Assembly (NCBI RefSeq): GCF_003473485.1
Contig: NC_053043.1
Location: 1,808,001 to 1,872,000 of the forward strand
Direction: 5' to 3'
Source of the DNA: Medicago truncatula
Taxonomy: Eukaryota > Streptophyta > Magnoliopsida > Fabales > Fabaceae
DNA length: 64,000 nucleotides
Below, one piece after another: positions 46,327 to 57,695 of the stretch (positions are counted from its first letter, which is position 1; every line of letters starts with the position of its first letter). A program made the translations under genes and the position numbers. The notes under the pieces were generated by a model, which searched no databases, was not told where the DNA came from, and saw nothing but the letters and a program-made list of their open reading frames with translations.

Positions 46327-46923
46327 TAAGGATGGGAATAGGCTAGGCCGAGTTAGGCTTTGCAAGGCCTAAGCCTGACCTACCATATTTTTTTAAAGTC
46401 TAAGCCTGGCCTTCTGATAGCCTGATACAGTCTGCTACCCTGTTTAAAAGTCTATATCTTATGAACATCTTTAAATAAGCATTATGATCTAATTTTAAAT
46501 GGACTAGCGAACTAATAGTTTAATTAGATTAAACTCTCTTTTGATAATCAACACGAGGTTTTGGGAAATTCGACTATATATTGTATCATATTTCTATTCT
46601 AGTTTATAATAATACATTTATATATACAACAAAATAATGTATACTAATAAAGCTTAAATTATGAAAAACTTTACATATTTATATTTTAATTCAAAGTACA
46701 AAATATAATATAATAATAAATAATATTATTCATATTACTTAAACAGGTCGGCCTAATAGGCTTAAGAGACTTTTTGAGAGGTTTGTGGTATGACCTTTTA
46801 AGTTAAATAGGCTTAAAAAAAACCTAGGCCTTCTCTATTTAAGAAAAAAGTCTGGCATGACCTGACATGTCGTAGGCTAGGCCGTAGGCCCCTGTAGGTC
46901 GGCCTGATCTATTCCCATCCCTA
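46327..46923. mobile_element. hAT-type MITE, copy 2 (same family as 35123)
   Basis: 597 bp, with ends TAAGGATGGGAATAGGCTAG and the inverse of TAGGGATGGGAATAGA. The interior has the same TAGGCC/GGCCTA-rich composition as copy 1. The flanks match 7 of 8 (TCCACCGC against CCCACCGC). Confidence 0.82.
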
Positions 46924-46931
46924 CCCACCGC

Positions 46932-47840
46932 CCACTTGCAGGGGCTTCGTTTAAAGCCAAAGCAAGTTTTGTATGGACTTATTAGCCTATCGAAATTGAC
47001 ATCAGAATGAATCGAATCTGAAATTTTTAGAGGAGCAAACTCCAAGATCCCAAGCCAACCAATGTACCAACCCCAAGTGGGTTAGTATATATCACTTATT
47101 TTAACGATTTATTGAGATATATTAAAAAAATGACTTATTGAAATATGATAAACCGAGAGTTATTTTTTTTGACAAAATATGATAAACCGAGAGTTGATCT
47201 TATGATTCAATCGAAAAGATCATATTGTAATTTGTAAGTATTATATTATAAATCAGACCTCTTTTCTCTGGACTCATGAATCAGACATTTTCTTTTTTGG
47301 ACTCATGAATCAGACCTTGTAAGAAAATGAATATATAAATATGTAAATAAAGTTAAGGCAGTTGTTGAGAATTGAGATTTTAATTTAAGGTATTATCAAT
47401 ATCAATACCAGTCAACAAAATAAAAAATAAATCAACATCAGCTTGATATTTGAAATTACTAAAATTTAAAAATAATCATTCATAATCAATCACGTTAATT
47501 TTTTCTAGACAAATTTTTTTTTAAGGAAGGAAACAAGTTAAACACTCGAAATATAAACAATATCATAAACTAAAATAACATCATTGTATAATTTTAAGGA
47601 TAAAGGTGTTAATTTATTTAAAAGATAATTATACTATTTATTTATCATATTTTTTTTTATCATATTTTTGGTCTTAAAAAAAGTCATACCAACGAATTCA
47701 ATCTAACATAAATCACTAGATTTATATAATGTGATGAATCAAAATTCAAATATCGATTGAAAGACACATCACAATTTATTGTTTGATGGTGTATAGAATA
47801 TAATTATTTCAATAGAAAAAGTTACTGGAAAAAATACTAT
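46932..47840. other. intergenic, AT-rich
   Basis: Short direct repeats only: an 'aaatatgataaaccgagagtt' type motif near 47143 and 47177, and 'ggactcatgaatcagac' near 47270 and 47300. Confidence 0.6.
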
Positions 47841-47849
47841 TTTTATTTA

Positions 47850-48661
47850 GGAAAATGATTGGTATACATCTTTTTTCCCATACCACTCTTGTACCATCTC
47901 CTATGTAGCTTTTTTTTTTTTTGGTACAATCCTATGTGGCTTTTTTATTTTTTTATTTTTTCTCATTTATCTCACATTCCCACCAACCATCCTCTCTCTC
48001 TTCTCTATTTGCATCTCCCTTTCTCTCGCAGCTCTGTCCAACTCTGAGTTTCTCTTACATAACCTTCTTCCTTTCTTCACCGACCATCTCGCCGCCGCCC
48101 TCCGCCTCAGCACCGTCGGACTTGCAATCTTCATCTAACAGTGTCTCCTCTCTCTACTCCGACAACCTCTCGCACAGTAAATCTTAAAACACATATCTGT
48201 AAAAAAATCGATCCAAAACATAAGGTGGTTGTGTTTCTTGCGCGGTCACCGATTTTTGGTGATGGTGGTGACATAAGGTGGAACTGTTGATGTAGATCTG
48301 GGTTTTTTTATTCCGGCGCGTCACCGTCGTCGTCGTCCGTTTGTGAGTCCGGTGGAGAGGGGGATATGGTGGTCGGTGGATAAACCGGCAGCTATGAGAC
48401 TGAAAATGACACTGGTCTGTGGAAACGAACAAAAGGCGGTGGTGGCCAGCAAGCCATTGGATATAGTGGAAGAGAGAATACTGTTGTCGTTTTTTTTAGG
48501 GAAGAGAACATTGTTGTGTTGTTTTTATTTGATTAATAAAATAAATAAAAAATAAAATAAATACCACATAGGGATAAGCAGAATTTTCATTATAAATTGT
48601 GCCAACTAATAGTGGTAGAGGAATGGTACAGCCACGTTAGGTGGTGCATGTATCATTGCTC
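47850..48661. mobile_element. 812 bp Mutator-like element with GC-rich interior
   Basis: The left end GGAAAATGATTGGTATACAT and the reverse complement of the right end (GAGCAATGATACATGCACC) are diverged TIRs, with further inverted matches (CCTATGTGGC against CCACATAGGG). A perfect 9 bp duplication TTTTATTTA (47841-47849 and 48662-48670) abuts them. Two interior GC-rich blocks, 48060-48170 (CGCCGCCGCCCTCCGCC) and about 48240-48470, look like captured genic DNA but match no family I recognise. It ends about 800 bp upstream of the RIBA1 start. Confidence 0.72.
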
Positions 48662-48670
48662 TTTTATTTA

Positions 48671-49459
48671 TTATAGGGTTCAGTGTAAGTGATTGTTGCA
48701 CACTATGAGTTTCTTTGGACGTGGTGTTGAAAATGATTGATGAGTTGCAACTTGCAACCCAAGCACAATACTTCTAAAAGTTCATCTATAGTAACCTTAC
48801 TCTTAAAAATAATAACATTTGTATAATTATTTGGTGACAATTTTTTTTATTAATAAAAAATCATAAAGAGAGAGAAAGGAAGAGAGAATATGAACATAAT
48901 GTAAGTATAAAAGATGAAATTGTCCAAAAATTATCATAAAATTATTGTATACATCTAAACACACAATTTGCAAGTAATGTAAACTTTGAGATATCATTTT
49001 CTACCTCCATTAAAAAAAAAAATATTATACTAATTATTTAAATAAGAAATTATAAGGATGATATCACGAAAATATTTATTTTTTGACGATATAAAATTAT
49101 TGTTATTTTTTTTTATTGTAAACTCATACAATGGAAATTTGTTGGAAATATTCAATCTAACAATATCGAGAGTGTGACGGTTGAGTAGAGTACTATATTA
49201 TAAAAAAAATATTGTTATTAATATTATTATTAAATGATGCACACGGCAAGAGGAACGCCTGGGTGGTAGGAGGAGGCACCGAGCACACCACGTTTCGGCG
49301 TTGCTTCCTGCATCTCACCACTTTCACAAAAGAGTTAGTTACGACTCGTCGCATTTCATTTCATTGAGTCTATATATATGTACCAAAATTTACAAATGTA
49401 AGGAACCAAATTTGACCAAATTCATATACTTCAAATTCAAACCAAACATAACAATTCAA
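48671..49459 (+). promoter_or_regulatory. RIBA1 upstream region with TATA box
   Basis: AT-rich, no ORF. A TATATATATG tract at 49371-49380 lies about 80-90 bp before the RIBA1 start codon and is the likely TATA box. Confidence 0.5.
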
Positions 49460-52400
49460 ATGGCTTCTACTTTGAATCTCTCTTCGTGTTCTTCCTCACC
49501 TCTCCTCTCTTGTCCAAGGTAACTTCTCTCTCTCTATCATTCATACCATCCTTCCATGATCCACTATTAATCTCATCAAACCATTTTCCTCATATATTTT
49601 TCATGACTTTTAATGTATACCTTCTCACTTTACGAATCTATTCCTATGTGATCTGACACTTCTGATCCAAGAAGTGTGTTTGTTTGGTGTGTCTGACACG
49701 ACACCTACATATGATTACTTCAATCAATTAAATACTAGTGTCAACATGTCACTGTAATATATATACGTTGTTAGTGTCTGTAAATCTTTTGTGTTTTCAG
49801 GCGCTGGATTTCTTAGCTGAGAAGCTTCTCATTGAAGTCTTAATTTTCTTTGTTAGTTTCTCTTTGGTTTTATGTTTAGATGCTATTAATTCAAGTTAAT
49901 CTTTTCTTCAATGTAGGCCATCCAATCACTTCAAATTGTTCAATGATTTCCCTCTTGTCAAACTGAATTATAAATCTTCCTCAACTCACAGTGCTGCGTT
50001 TAGAGTTAAATCTGCATTGGCATCTGGAGGGGGTGACCTACTTTCGTATCCCAAAAACACCAATGATATTATCATTGGCAAAGATCTCGTTGTTGGTACT
50101 CAATCTATTCTAGTCCAGGAACAATCTAATGGAACCCCGACATCAGACTCAGGGATACCAAGCACTTTTTTCTCTGCTGACTACAATGACTATGATTTGG
50201 ACATCCCAGCTGAAGGTTTTTCTTCAATCCCTGAGGCCATCGAAGATATTCGCCAAGGAAAGGTTGTGAAATAGTAGTTTCTTTCTTTTTCTTCTGTTTT
50301 ATCATAGTGTTATATTTTTTTTTGCCAAGATCATGATAGATTTTGTTTATTAATCATGCAGATGGTAGTGGTTGTAGACGATGAAGATAGAGAAAACGAA
50401 GGAGACTTGATAATGGCAGCAGAATTGGCAACACCCGAAGCTATGGCTTTTATAGTAAAGCATGGAACTGGCATAGTTTGTGTAAGTATGAATGAAGAGG
50501 ATCTTGATAGATTGGAGCTTCCTTTGATGGTGGACAGTAAGGCTAATGCTGATAAACTTCGTACCGCATTCACTGTGACCGTGGTATGTATTACTATCCG
50601 TAATTGCATCTATACACATCTGGAGTTATTACCATATCTCTTTGACTAAAGAAATGTTGTTAAATAGCGCCTATAGCGAAATTTGAATAAGCCGCTATTG
50701 TATGCAATACGCTATTAAGTAGAAAATGTTGTCAATAAGAGGTGCTATAGTGAAGCTATAGCACTGTTGTGTAAAAAAAGATCGAATAAAATGCTATTGT
50801 CCGCGATCGCGCAATCGACAACATTGGACTAAGGTCTTTCACTGTTATATATCATGCTGCACTTGTATGATGTATTTAATTTGTTGAAATTAAATGGTTT
50901 TCAAATCAAGGATACTATTGAAATTTAATCTGTTATGCTATTGAAGGAATTCTGTTTTGATGTGGGTTAGGCATTTATTGATGGAATTTGATACATTTCA
51001 ACTATTTAAAATGTATTTGTAGGATGCTAAACATGGTACCACCACAGGGGTGTCAGCTCAAGATAGGGCAACTACAGTATTGGCCCTTGCATCTAGAGAT
51101 TCAACTCCGGCTGATTTCAACCGACCAGGCCATATTTTCCCACTAAAATACAGGGATGGTGGTGTCTTGAAGAGAGCTGGACATACAGAAGCTTCAGCTG
51201 ATCTTACCATACTTGCTGGTTTGGAACCAGTGGCAGTTCTGTGTGAGATTGTAGATGATGACGGTTCCATGGCTAGATTACCTAAGCTCCGCGAATTTGC
51301 CAAGCGTGAGAATTTGAAAATTGTATCTATCGCTGACTTGATAAGGTATGGTGGTTACTTTTCATGTAAGATGTAATAAAATTCTTATTGTTTGCATATT
51401 TATGGTGTCTTTTATGTTTATATTTTGCTTTCAAACACAGATAGCATGATTTATATCCAACGTATGCAACATACTAAATGAGTTGATATCTCACAATATA
51501 TATGGCCTTGAATCGTGACTAAATGATTGAACTAACTTGGACTTTATGGTACTTAATTTTGTCTGTTGAGGATATTGCTAGTCAAATATAATAATTTCAA
51601 TTGATGTTTCTTTGATTTAAATTCGTTTATTTTTGTTAAAATCTCACAGAATGGAATTTTTATATTTTTTGGAGAATGATTTTTTTTTTTTTGAAAAACT
51701 CCTATTCAATGGTTCTCATAGAAAATGGGGAGATAGAGAGAAAGTTGTTAACTTTAGGATCCAAATAGGGTGGATAAAATGAAGGAACACTTTTGGTGTG
51801 CTTTATTATAATAATGCATCACTCAGGCTTAGAAGGAAAACTTAATCACACAACTGAAAGACCTACAGTGTTGTATGAGACTGTATGTTGGATAGCAGAG
51901 AACCAACAAAATAGTAAGTTCAGTATTCCAGAGATGAGGTGAGAATGTTACAGTGAGTGAGTTGTCACACAAGACAATACATAATCAGGAATCAAGTCAT
52001 TAGAGCGAAAATTGGGGTAGCTCCCACCGTAGGAAAATGGTAGAGTCCTGGCTTGTGTGGTTTAAGTAAAAGTGAAGAACATTCATAGAAGCACTGACTA
52101 GGAAGGTAGACCAGATACAGGGTAGCCAAATTCATTGCTGTGTTCTTTATGTGATTTTGTGCTCTTTATAAGTCTCGTTTTTCAAGGTTTTTGCTGTCTG
52201 GGATACTTCTTGTTGCTTATTTGCTCATGACAAGGACATTAAAACTTATTGTTATTGCAGATATAGAAGAAAGAGAGATCAATTAGTGGAACGTTCTTCT
52301 GCTGCAAGAATACCTACAATGTGGGGGCCATTCACATCATACTGTTATAAGTCTCTGTTAGACGGGATTGAGCATATTGCAATGGTTAAGGTGAGCATTT

Positions 52401-53414
52401 CTTGTGTATATAATATAGTTTCCGTGGAACTACCTATATTTTGCAACACTTAGTGATGGGTTTTTGACAATTTGTCATTTGACAGGGTGACATCGGAGAT
52501 GGAGAAGATGTTCTTGTGAGGGTACACTCAGAGTGTCTAACTGGAGACATATTTGGATCTGCCAGATGTGACTGTGGAAATCAACTTGCACTTGCAATGG
52601 AACAGATTGAGGCTGCCGGTAGGGGAGTACTTGTATATCTACGTGGACATGAAGGAAGGGGTATTGGATTGGGCCACAAGCTCCGTGCTTATAACTTACA
52701 GGATGATGGACGCGATACCGTAGAAGCCAATGAGGAGTTGGGATTGCCTGTTGACTCTAGAGAATATGGCATAGGCGCACAGGTAATATATTAGAATTGC
52801 TCAATGGTTCCACGAAGGATTTTTTACAATAACATTTTGAGTGGTTCTATGTTTGTTTTGACGCAGCAAGATACTATTGATGTCAATATGTAGATCTTTC
52901 ATTGCTTTTGATGCATGATTATTAAAGAGATATTTTGGTCGAATGACTAAATTGACATTCTTCAATTAAATGGACTAAATTGTTATTTTACAAATTTTAG
53001 AGCCTGAGACCGACCCTTACAGTTTCAATGACTGAAATGCTCATTTACTCGTAATATTTATGCTCAAGCTAAAATTTTAACTGTTTAAATACATGGTGCT
53101 CACTGTTGTTATGGAAAGTTATCACAGGCATGGCTTACAATTTGAAATGCTACTTACTTTTGCAGATACTGAGGGATCTAGGTGTTCAATCTATGAAGTT
53201 GATGACAAACAATCCAACAAAATATGTTGGCCTCAAAGGCTATGGTTTGACTGTTTCTGGTAGGATCCCGTTGTTAACTCTTATCACCTCCGAGAACAAG
53301 AGATATTTGGAGACCAAACGTACGAAAATGGGCCATGTCTATGGTATGGAACTTAACAACGGCAATGGTAAAACCAATACTGTTGAAGAATCAAATGTTG
53401 TTGCTGGCTTTTGA
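49460..53414 (+). CDS. RIBA1: RIBA1 bifunctional riboflavin biosynthesis protein, plastid
   Basis: Catalyses the two entry steps of riboflavin synthesis: ribulose 5-phosphate to 3,4-dihydroxy-2-butanone 4-phosphate, and GTP cyclohydrolase II. Exons: 49460-49518, 49917-50262, 50362-50583, 51023-51345, 52261-52390, 52486-52782, 53166-53414. They give 541 aa in phase. The N-terminus is Ser-rich ([14 protein letters not shown]), a plastid transit peptide. The DHBP synthase domain starts near residue 120 ([36 protein letters not shown]). The GTP cyclohydrolase II domain starts near 335, with zinc-site cysteines in [17 protein letters not shown] and the loop GHEGRGIG. Both active sites look complete, which points to RIBA1 and not the single-activity RIBA2/RIBA3 forms. 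A decoy acceptor near 49800 would add an immediate stop and is not used in this model. Confidence 0.95.
50653..50824. repeat. MITE-like repeat, copy 2, in RIBA1 intron 3
   Basis: Ends AATGTTGTTAAATAGCG and (inverted) AATGTTGTCGATTGCGCG give short terminal inverted repeats. The internal words 'aataagccgctattg' and 'agcactgttgtgta' match the block at 14664-14836. Confidence 0.6.
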
Positions 53415-54006
53415 CCAAGCCTTCTTTTTACCTATTACCTACATATATCATACACAGGAAAGAGGAAGTAGAAATCAACACTACAGATGAATCCAAAAAG
53501 TGACAATAAATTAATTTTATTTATGAACTGATTTGTGTAATTCATTTGCCTGATTTTCTTCAAGCAGGCACCACTAAATTACACTTCATTCTGAAGCTTA
53601 TAGTGCTACTCACTATAGATAAAGGCCATTACCAATACAAATGTCTAGTTTTCTTGTCTTTCTTTGGTGTCTGTTACAGAGGTTCATTGTATTACCTTGC
53701 TTATTGGAATATAATCTACAAAGTTTCTTCATTATTTTTGCTACAATAACTCATGTCACTGGTCTGTATAATACATATGATAGACAGTCAGATTATTCAT
53801 GTTTCCAAAAAAAAAAAAGTTACATTATTCTATAGCTCTACTGTGTATCTGTATGATAGGTCAATAAATAAATTCCTTTTGCACCTTTCCTAATTTATTT
53901 TTTTGTTGAAAGAGCTTGCAAATCATGAAATAGCTCTTCCATTATGTTTAGCATTATTTGTAAAAAATAAAAGTTTTGATTAAAGGTCACATTTAATCTA
54001 AGATAT
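53415..54006. other. RIBA1 3' flank
   Basis: Presumed 3' UTR followed by AT-rich spacer. No further gene. Confidence 0.5.
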
Positions 54007-54016
54007 AATTTTTTTA

Positions 54017-54202
54017 GGGAATGCTAACAAGTGCCTTTAGAGCGGCACTTGTTAAGAAGTTCAAAATAGAAACTTTATCTTGGAAATTATGTAATCAATA
54101 TATTGAAATATTGAAAAGCAATTTTTTTTATATAAAATTTATCAATTGTTTTCTTTTTTGAATCCTTAACAAATACGCTAAGGACACTTGTTAGCCTGAC
54201 CC
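54017..54202. mobile_element. 186 bp TIR MITE (GGGAATGCTAAC family)
   Basis: The left end GGGAATGCTAACAAGTGCC and the inverse of the right end (GGGTCAGGCTAACAAGTGTCC) pair. They are flanked by a 10 bp direct repeat AATTTTTTTA (54007-54016 and 54203-54212). The low complexity of that repeat weakens the size call of 9 or 10. Confidence 0.7.
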
Positions 54203-54212
54203 AATTTTTTTA

Positions 54213-55204
54213 TTAGGAGAGATGTTGGATCTGGTGGAACATGCTAAACTCCTGCGAAATAACAAATTAAGATTCAAAGTTGATAGAGAAAGATATCCAT
54301 ATTTCTTAGAGAAACTTCATACAACAAAGAGTTTTTCGTATAGCTTGCTCCTACTCTTGTACAAACCCTTATTTATAAGCCAAAAGACCCTACTACTATT
54401 CACCATAGTACTATTCACCCTAACACTAATCTTTTCTTACATAATCAACGACATTATGTAAGAAACGAATAGTATTATGATATCCCTATTAAAAGAAATT
54501 ATTGATATCCCTCTCATTCATTCCTTGGAGACAATTTATTCAAAAAAAAACAACAATCAGAGTTAGACAAGCTAAACGTGGTGAAATTATAGGATTAATT
54601 TGTAGAAAAATGCACCATTTATTAATTAATTTAGAACTAGGAAGAAAAATATCCGCATATTGAGAATTTTTATTTTAATATATACTATTCAGATTTTGTT
54701 TCTTCTGAAGATGATTCATCTTCCATTTCCTCGGAAGATAAGTTATATTCTAAGCTAACATGTAACCAAAGTATTTTTCAATGCGACCAAAATAATGATT
54801 ATGTTAGATAAAAATATGTTAGATAAGCTAACTTATAGTTGATAGTAGATTAGCGTTTGATTAAGTATATGATAAATATATTCAAGGTAGAGTGAACATG
54901 AGTTTGATTACCTAGTAATGTGAGCTGAGTTTCAAATTACTAGATCTCATTTCTCTCTTATATAATTCTGAAAATATACACTACCATATTTACCACTTTT
55001 TGCCAATGATACTTTCACCTGGTCCTGTTTCCGACCGTTGGCTCTTTTCCAATATCCAACGGAAACCTTTGATTTTTTCTTTTCATGACCACTTGACTTG
55101 GAACACGTATATGCCATTTCAACACGTGATTATAATTAATTCTTAATCTTTCATAAAATAAGTGGACCCTTTCATTCAGCATCCAACGGCTTAAAACTGC
55201 GTCT
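54213..55204. other. intergenic
   Basis: AT-rich spacer. A 79-codon frame at 54222 is not supported by anything else. Confidence 0.5.
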
Positions 55205-55212
55205 TATAAATA
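55205..55212 (+). promoter_or_regulatory. TATA box of the 55327 arabinogalactan gene
   Basis: TATAAATA lies 115 bp upstream of the start codon, consistent with a 5' leader of about 90 bp that begins in pyrimidine/CA-rich sequence. Confidence 0.65.
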
Positions 55213-55326
55213 ATACCCTTCTACCCTATTCTTCTTCTCACACACTTTACTCTTTCCACAAAACAAACACTATTGAGTCTCCTCTAGTTGTCTTCATCTA
55301 TTCTATTCTTTTGTATTTATTTTAGA

Positions 55327-55623
55327 ATGGGTAGCTTCAATATGAACATTGCTCTTATGATCGTGACTGCATTGTTGTTGAGCACTACAACAATTGCTCA
55401 ATCTCCGGCTTCATCGCCAACCAAATCACAGCCACCAAGGAAAGCAATCTCACCATCACCGGCGGCGTCTTCTCCACCTGAACCATCGGCTACTTCACCA
55501 GCAGTTTCTCCTTCTTCCATCTCTGGTCCACCATCTGAAGCACCAGGACCTGCTTCCAGTGCCGTTTTGAACAGAGTCTCTGTTGCTGCTATTCTCATTT
55601 TCGTAGCGGCTTTCATCATGTAG
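55327..55623 (+). CDS. arabinogalactan protein, classical small type with GPI signal
   Basis: Single exon, 98 aa. The start at 55327 gives an N-terminal signal peptide (MGSFNMNIALMIVTALLL) ending near TIAQSP. An upstream in-frame ATG at 55288 would hide the signal peptide and is disfavoured. The mature part is rich in Pro, Ser, Ala and Thr, with AP/SP/TP dipeptides spread over about 50 residues, the usual Hyp-O-arabinogalactan context. A short hydrophobic C-terminus (VSVAAILIFVAAFIM) after a small-residue stretch (PASSAV) is a typical GPI-anchor signal. The product would sit on the outer face of the plasma membrane. It has a clear TATA box. It is paralogous to the diverged protein at 8588-8944. 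Confidence 0.88.
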   Translation: MGSFNMNIALMIVTALLLSTTTIAQSPASSPTKSQPPRKAISPSPAASSPPEPSATSPAVSPSSISGPPSEAPGPASSAVLNRVSVAAILIFVAAFIM

Positions 55624-56647
55624 TTGTCTTTGTCTTTCATTTTTATTTTATTTAATTCATTCATTTGATTTATTTTGTATTACGATTCTTCTCAATGATA
55701 TAAACATATATGTTTTGTATTTTCATTTCTAATAATTATTGATTTAACTATCCTTCTTTGCAATTATTATCATCATTATAGTATGCTTCCCTCAATGTAA
55801 AGCTTCCTTGTATAAGTTGAGTAAACAAAAATGTGGACCAAATAAATCAACTTTTGAAATTGAGTTTTGCTAGGGACTGAATCCACAAACAGTTGCGTGT
55901 TATAACTAAATAAACTCTGCAATTTTGATTTCTAATGTATTATGAGGGACTGATACACCTAATACCAAATTCTAAAATCAAAATTCATCATTAACCTTGT
56001 CTTACATAAGAAAATCACATGTCTCACCTTATTTTTTTAGGCTTCTAGTGACATTTTTAAAACCAATTTAACAAGGTTGTGAAAATACGTCATGAGTCAT
56101 TTAGAGACAATATTGTTTGTATTTTTGAAGACAACTAAACCAAATTAATGAAGTAAAATGGCTTAAGGTCAGGTTGTCTTGATATTTGAAGTGTCTCTAT
56201 ATCTGCATCTGTGTTTTATATGTCTCTTACAAGAGCTTTCAGACGTGCTAGTGAAAGTTCTATGCCCATCTCAAACAACTGAAAGGAAATAAGTATAACT
56301 TATACTTAACAAAAAAAAGTAGTTATGAAATAGAGCAAATGTTAAATTTGAGGGTGACAAAGTAATGCTAAAAAAGTATATGAAGAACAACAAGAGTATC
56401 AGAGTGGCATCCTGGCATCTTAGCCTTATTTTGCGAGTTTTGAAGGGAAGGAAATGAAAGGCTAAGGAGGAGAAGGGAAGGGAGAAAGGATGGAAAACCT
56501 TCTCCTTGTTTGTTTGGGAGTTAAAACACCAACAAGGAAAGGAGATGAATGACTTATGTTATAATTTTCCTATTTTATCTTTTTTTTTCTCTTAAAATTA
56601 ATACATTGTGTTATACTTTGTAATTTATCTTTTAATTTATTCAAAAG
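55624..56647. other. intergenic, leads into repeat array
   Basis: AT-rich. A purine-rich block at 56436-56550 (GGGAAGGAAATGAAAGGC, TTGTTTGTTTGGGAGTT) shows inverted similarity to 59040-59160 beyond the array, so the array may lie inside one larger TIR element. Confidence 0.45.
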
Positions 56648-57695
56648 AGCTTATTTCATAAAAAACAAATTATTTATAGAATAAAAAAAAACTTATTACA
56701 ATCACTTTATAAAAAACAACTTATTTATACAAAACAACTTATTATGGTCTCTTTTTAAAAAACAGCTTATCTCATGAAAAACAAATTATTACGATATTTT
56801 TTTTAAAAAACAACTTATTCAAAATAGCTTATTTATGCAAAACAACTTATTACGATCTCTTTTTTCAAAAACAGCTTATTTATGCAAAACAGCTTATTAC
56901 GACATCCTTTTCAAAAACTGCTTATTAAAAACAACTTATTTATACAAAACAGCTTAATACGACATCATTTTCAAAAACAACTTATTCAAAATAGCTTATT
57001 TCTGCAAAATAGCTTATTACAACCTCATTTTTAAAAACAGCTTATTCAAACACAGCTTATTTATGCAAAACAGCTTATTACAACCTCTTTTAAAAAAAAA
57101 CAACTTATTCAAAAGAGCTTATTTATGCAAAACAACTTATTACGACATCATTTTCAAAAACAGCCTTTTCAAAACAGCTTATTTATGCAAAACAGCTTAT
57201 TACGACATCTTTTTCAAAAACAACTTATTCAAAACAGCTTATTTATACAAAACAACTAATTACGACCTCTTTTCAAAAAAACAGCTTATTCAAAACAGTT
57301 TATTTATGCAAAACAGTTTATTACGACATCTTTTTCAAAAACAGTTTATTCAAAACAGCTTATTACGACCTCTTTTCCAAAAACAGCTTATTCAAAATAG
57401 GTTATTTATGCAAAACAGCTTATTACGACTTCTTTTCAAAAAACAGCTTATTTATGCAAAACAACTTATTACGATCTCTTTTTCGAAAACAACTTATTCA
57501 AAACAGCTTATTTATGCAAAACAGCTTAATACGATTTCTTTTTCAAAAACAACTTATTCAAAACAACTTATTTCTGCAAAATAGCTTATTACGACATCAT
57601 TTTCAAAAACACCTTAATCATTTTCAAAAACACCTTATTCAAAACAGCTTATTTATGCAAAATAGCTTATTACGACCTCATTTTCAAAAACAGTT
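56648..57695 (+). repeat. 60 bp tandem repeat array, left arm
   Basis: Units of 60 bp of the type ACAGCTTATTTATGCAAAAC then AGCTTATTACGACMTCTTTT then TCAAAAACARCTTATTCAAA, degenerate at the outer edge and more regular toward the centre. Because 60 is a multiple of 3, some units stay open and make a 173-codon repetitive frame (57063-57584). Its product is a 20-residue repeat and is not a believable protein. Confidence 0.93.

Noticed and set aside
49801..49860. Extra RIBA1 exon after the AG at 49800
   Set aside because: It would join in frame to GCGCTGGATTTCTTAG and hit a stop at once; the acceptor at 49916 gives a clean transit peptide and phase.
57063..57584. 173-codon protein-coding gene
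   Set aside because: The frame is a by-product of a 60 bp tandem repeat; the product is a degenerate 20-residue repeat without signal, domain or promoter.
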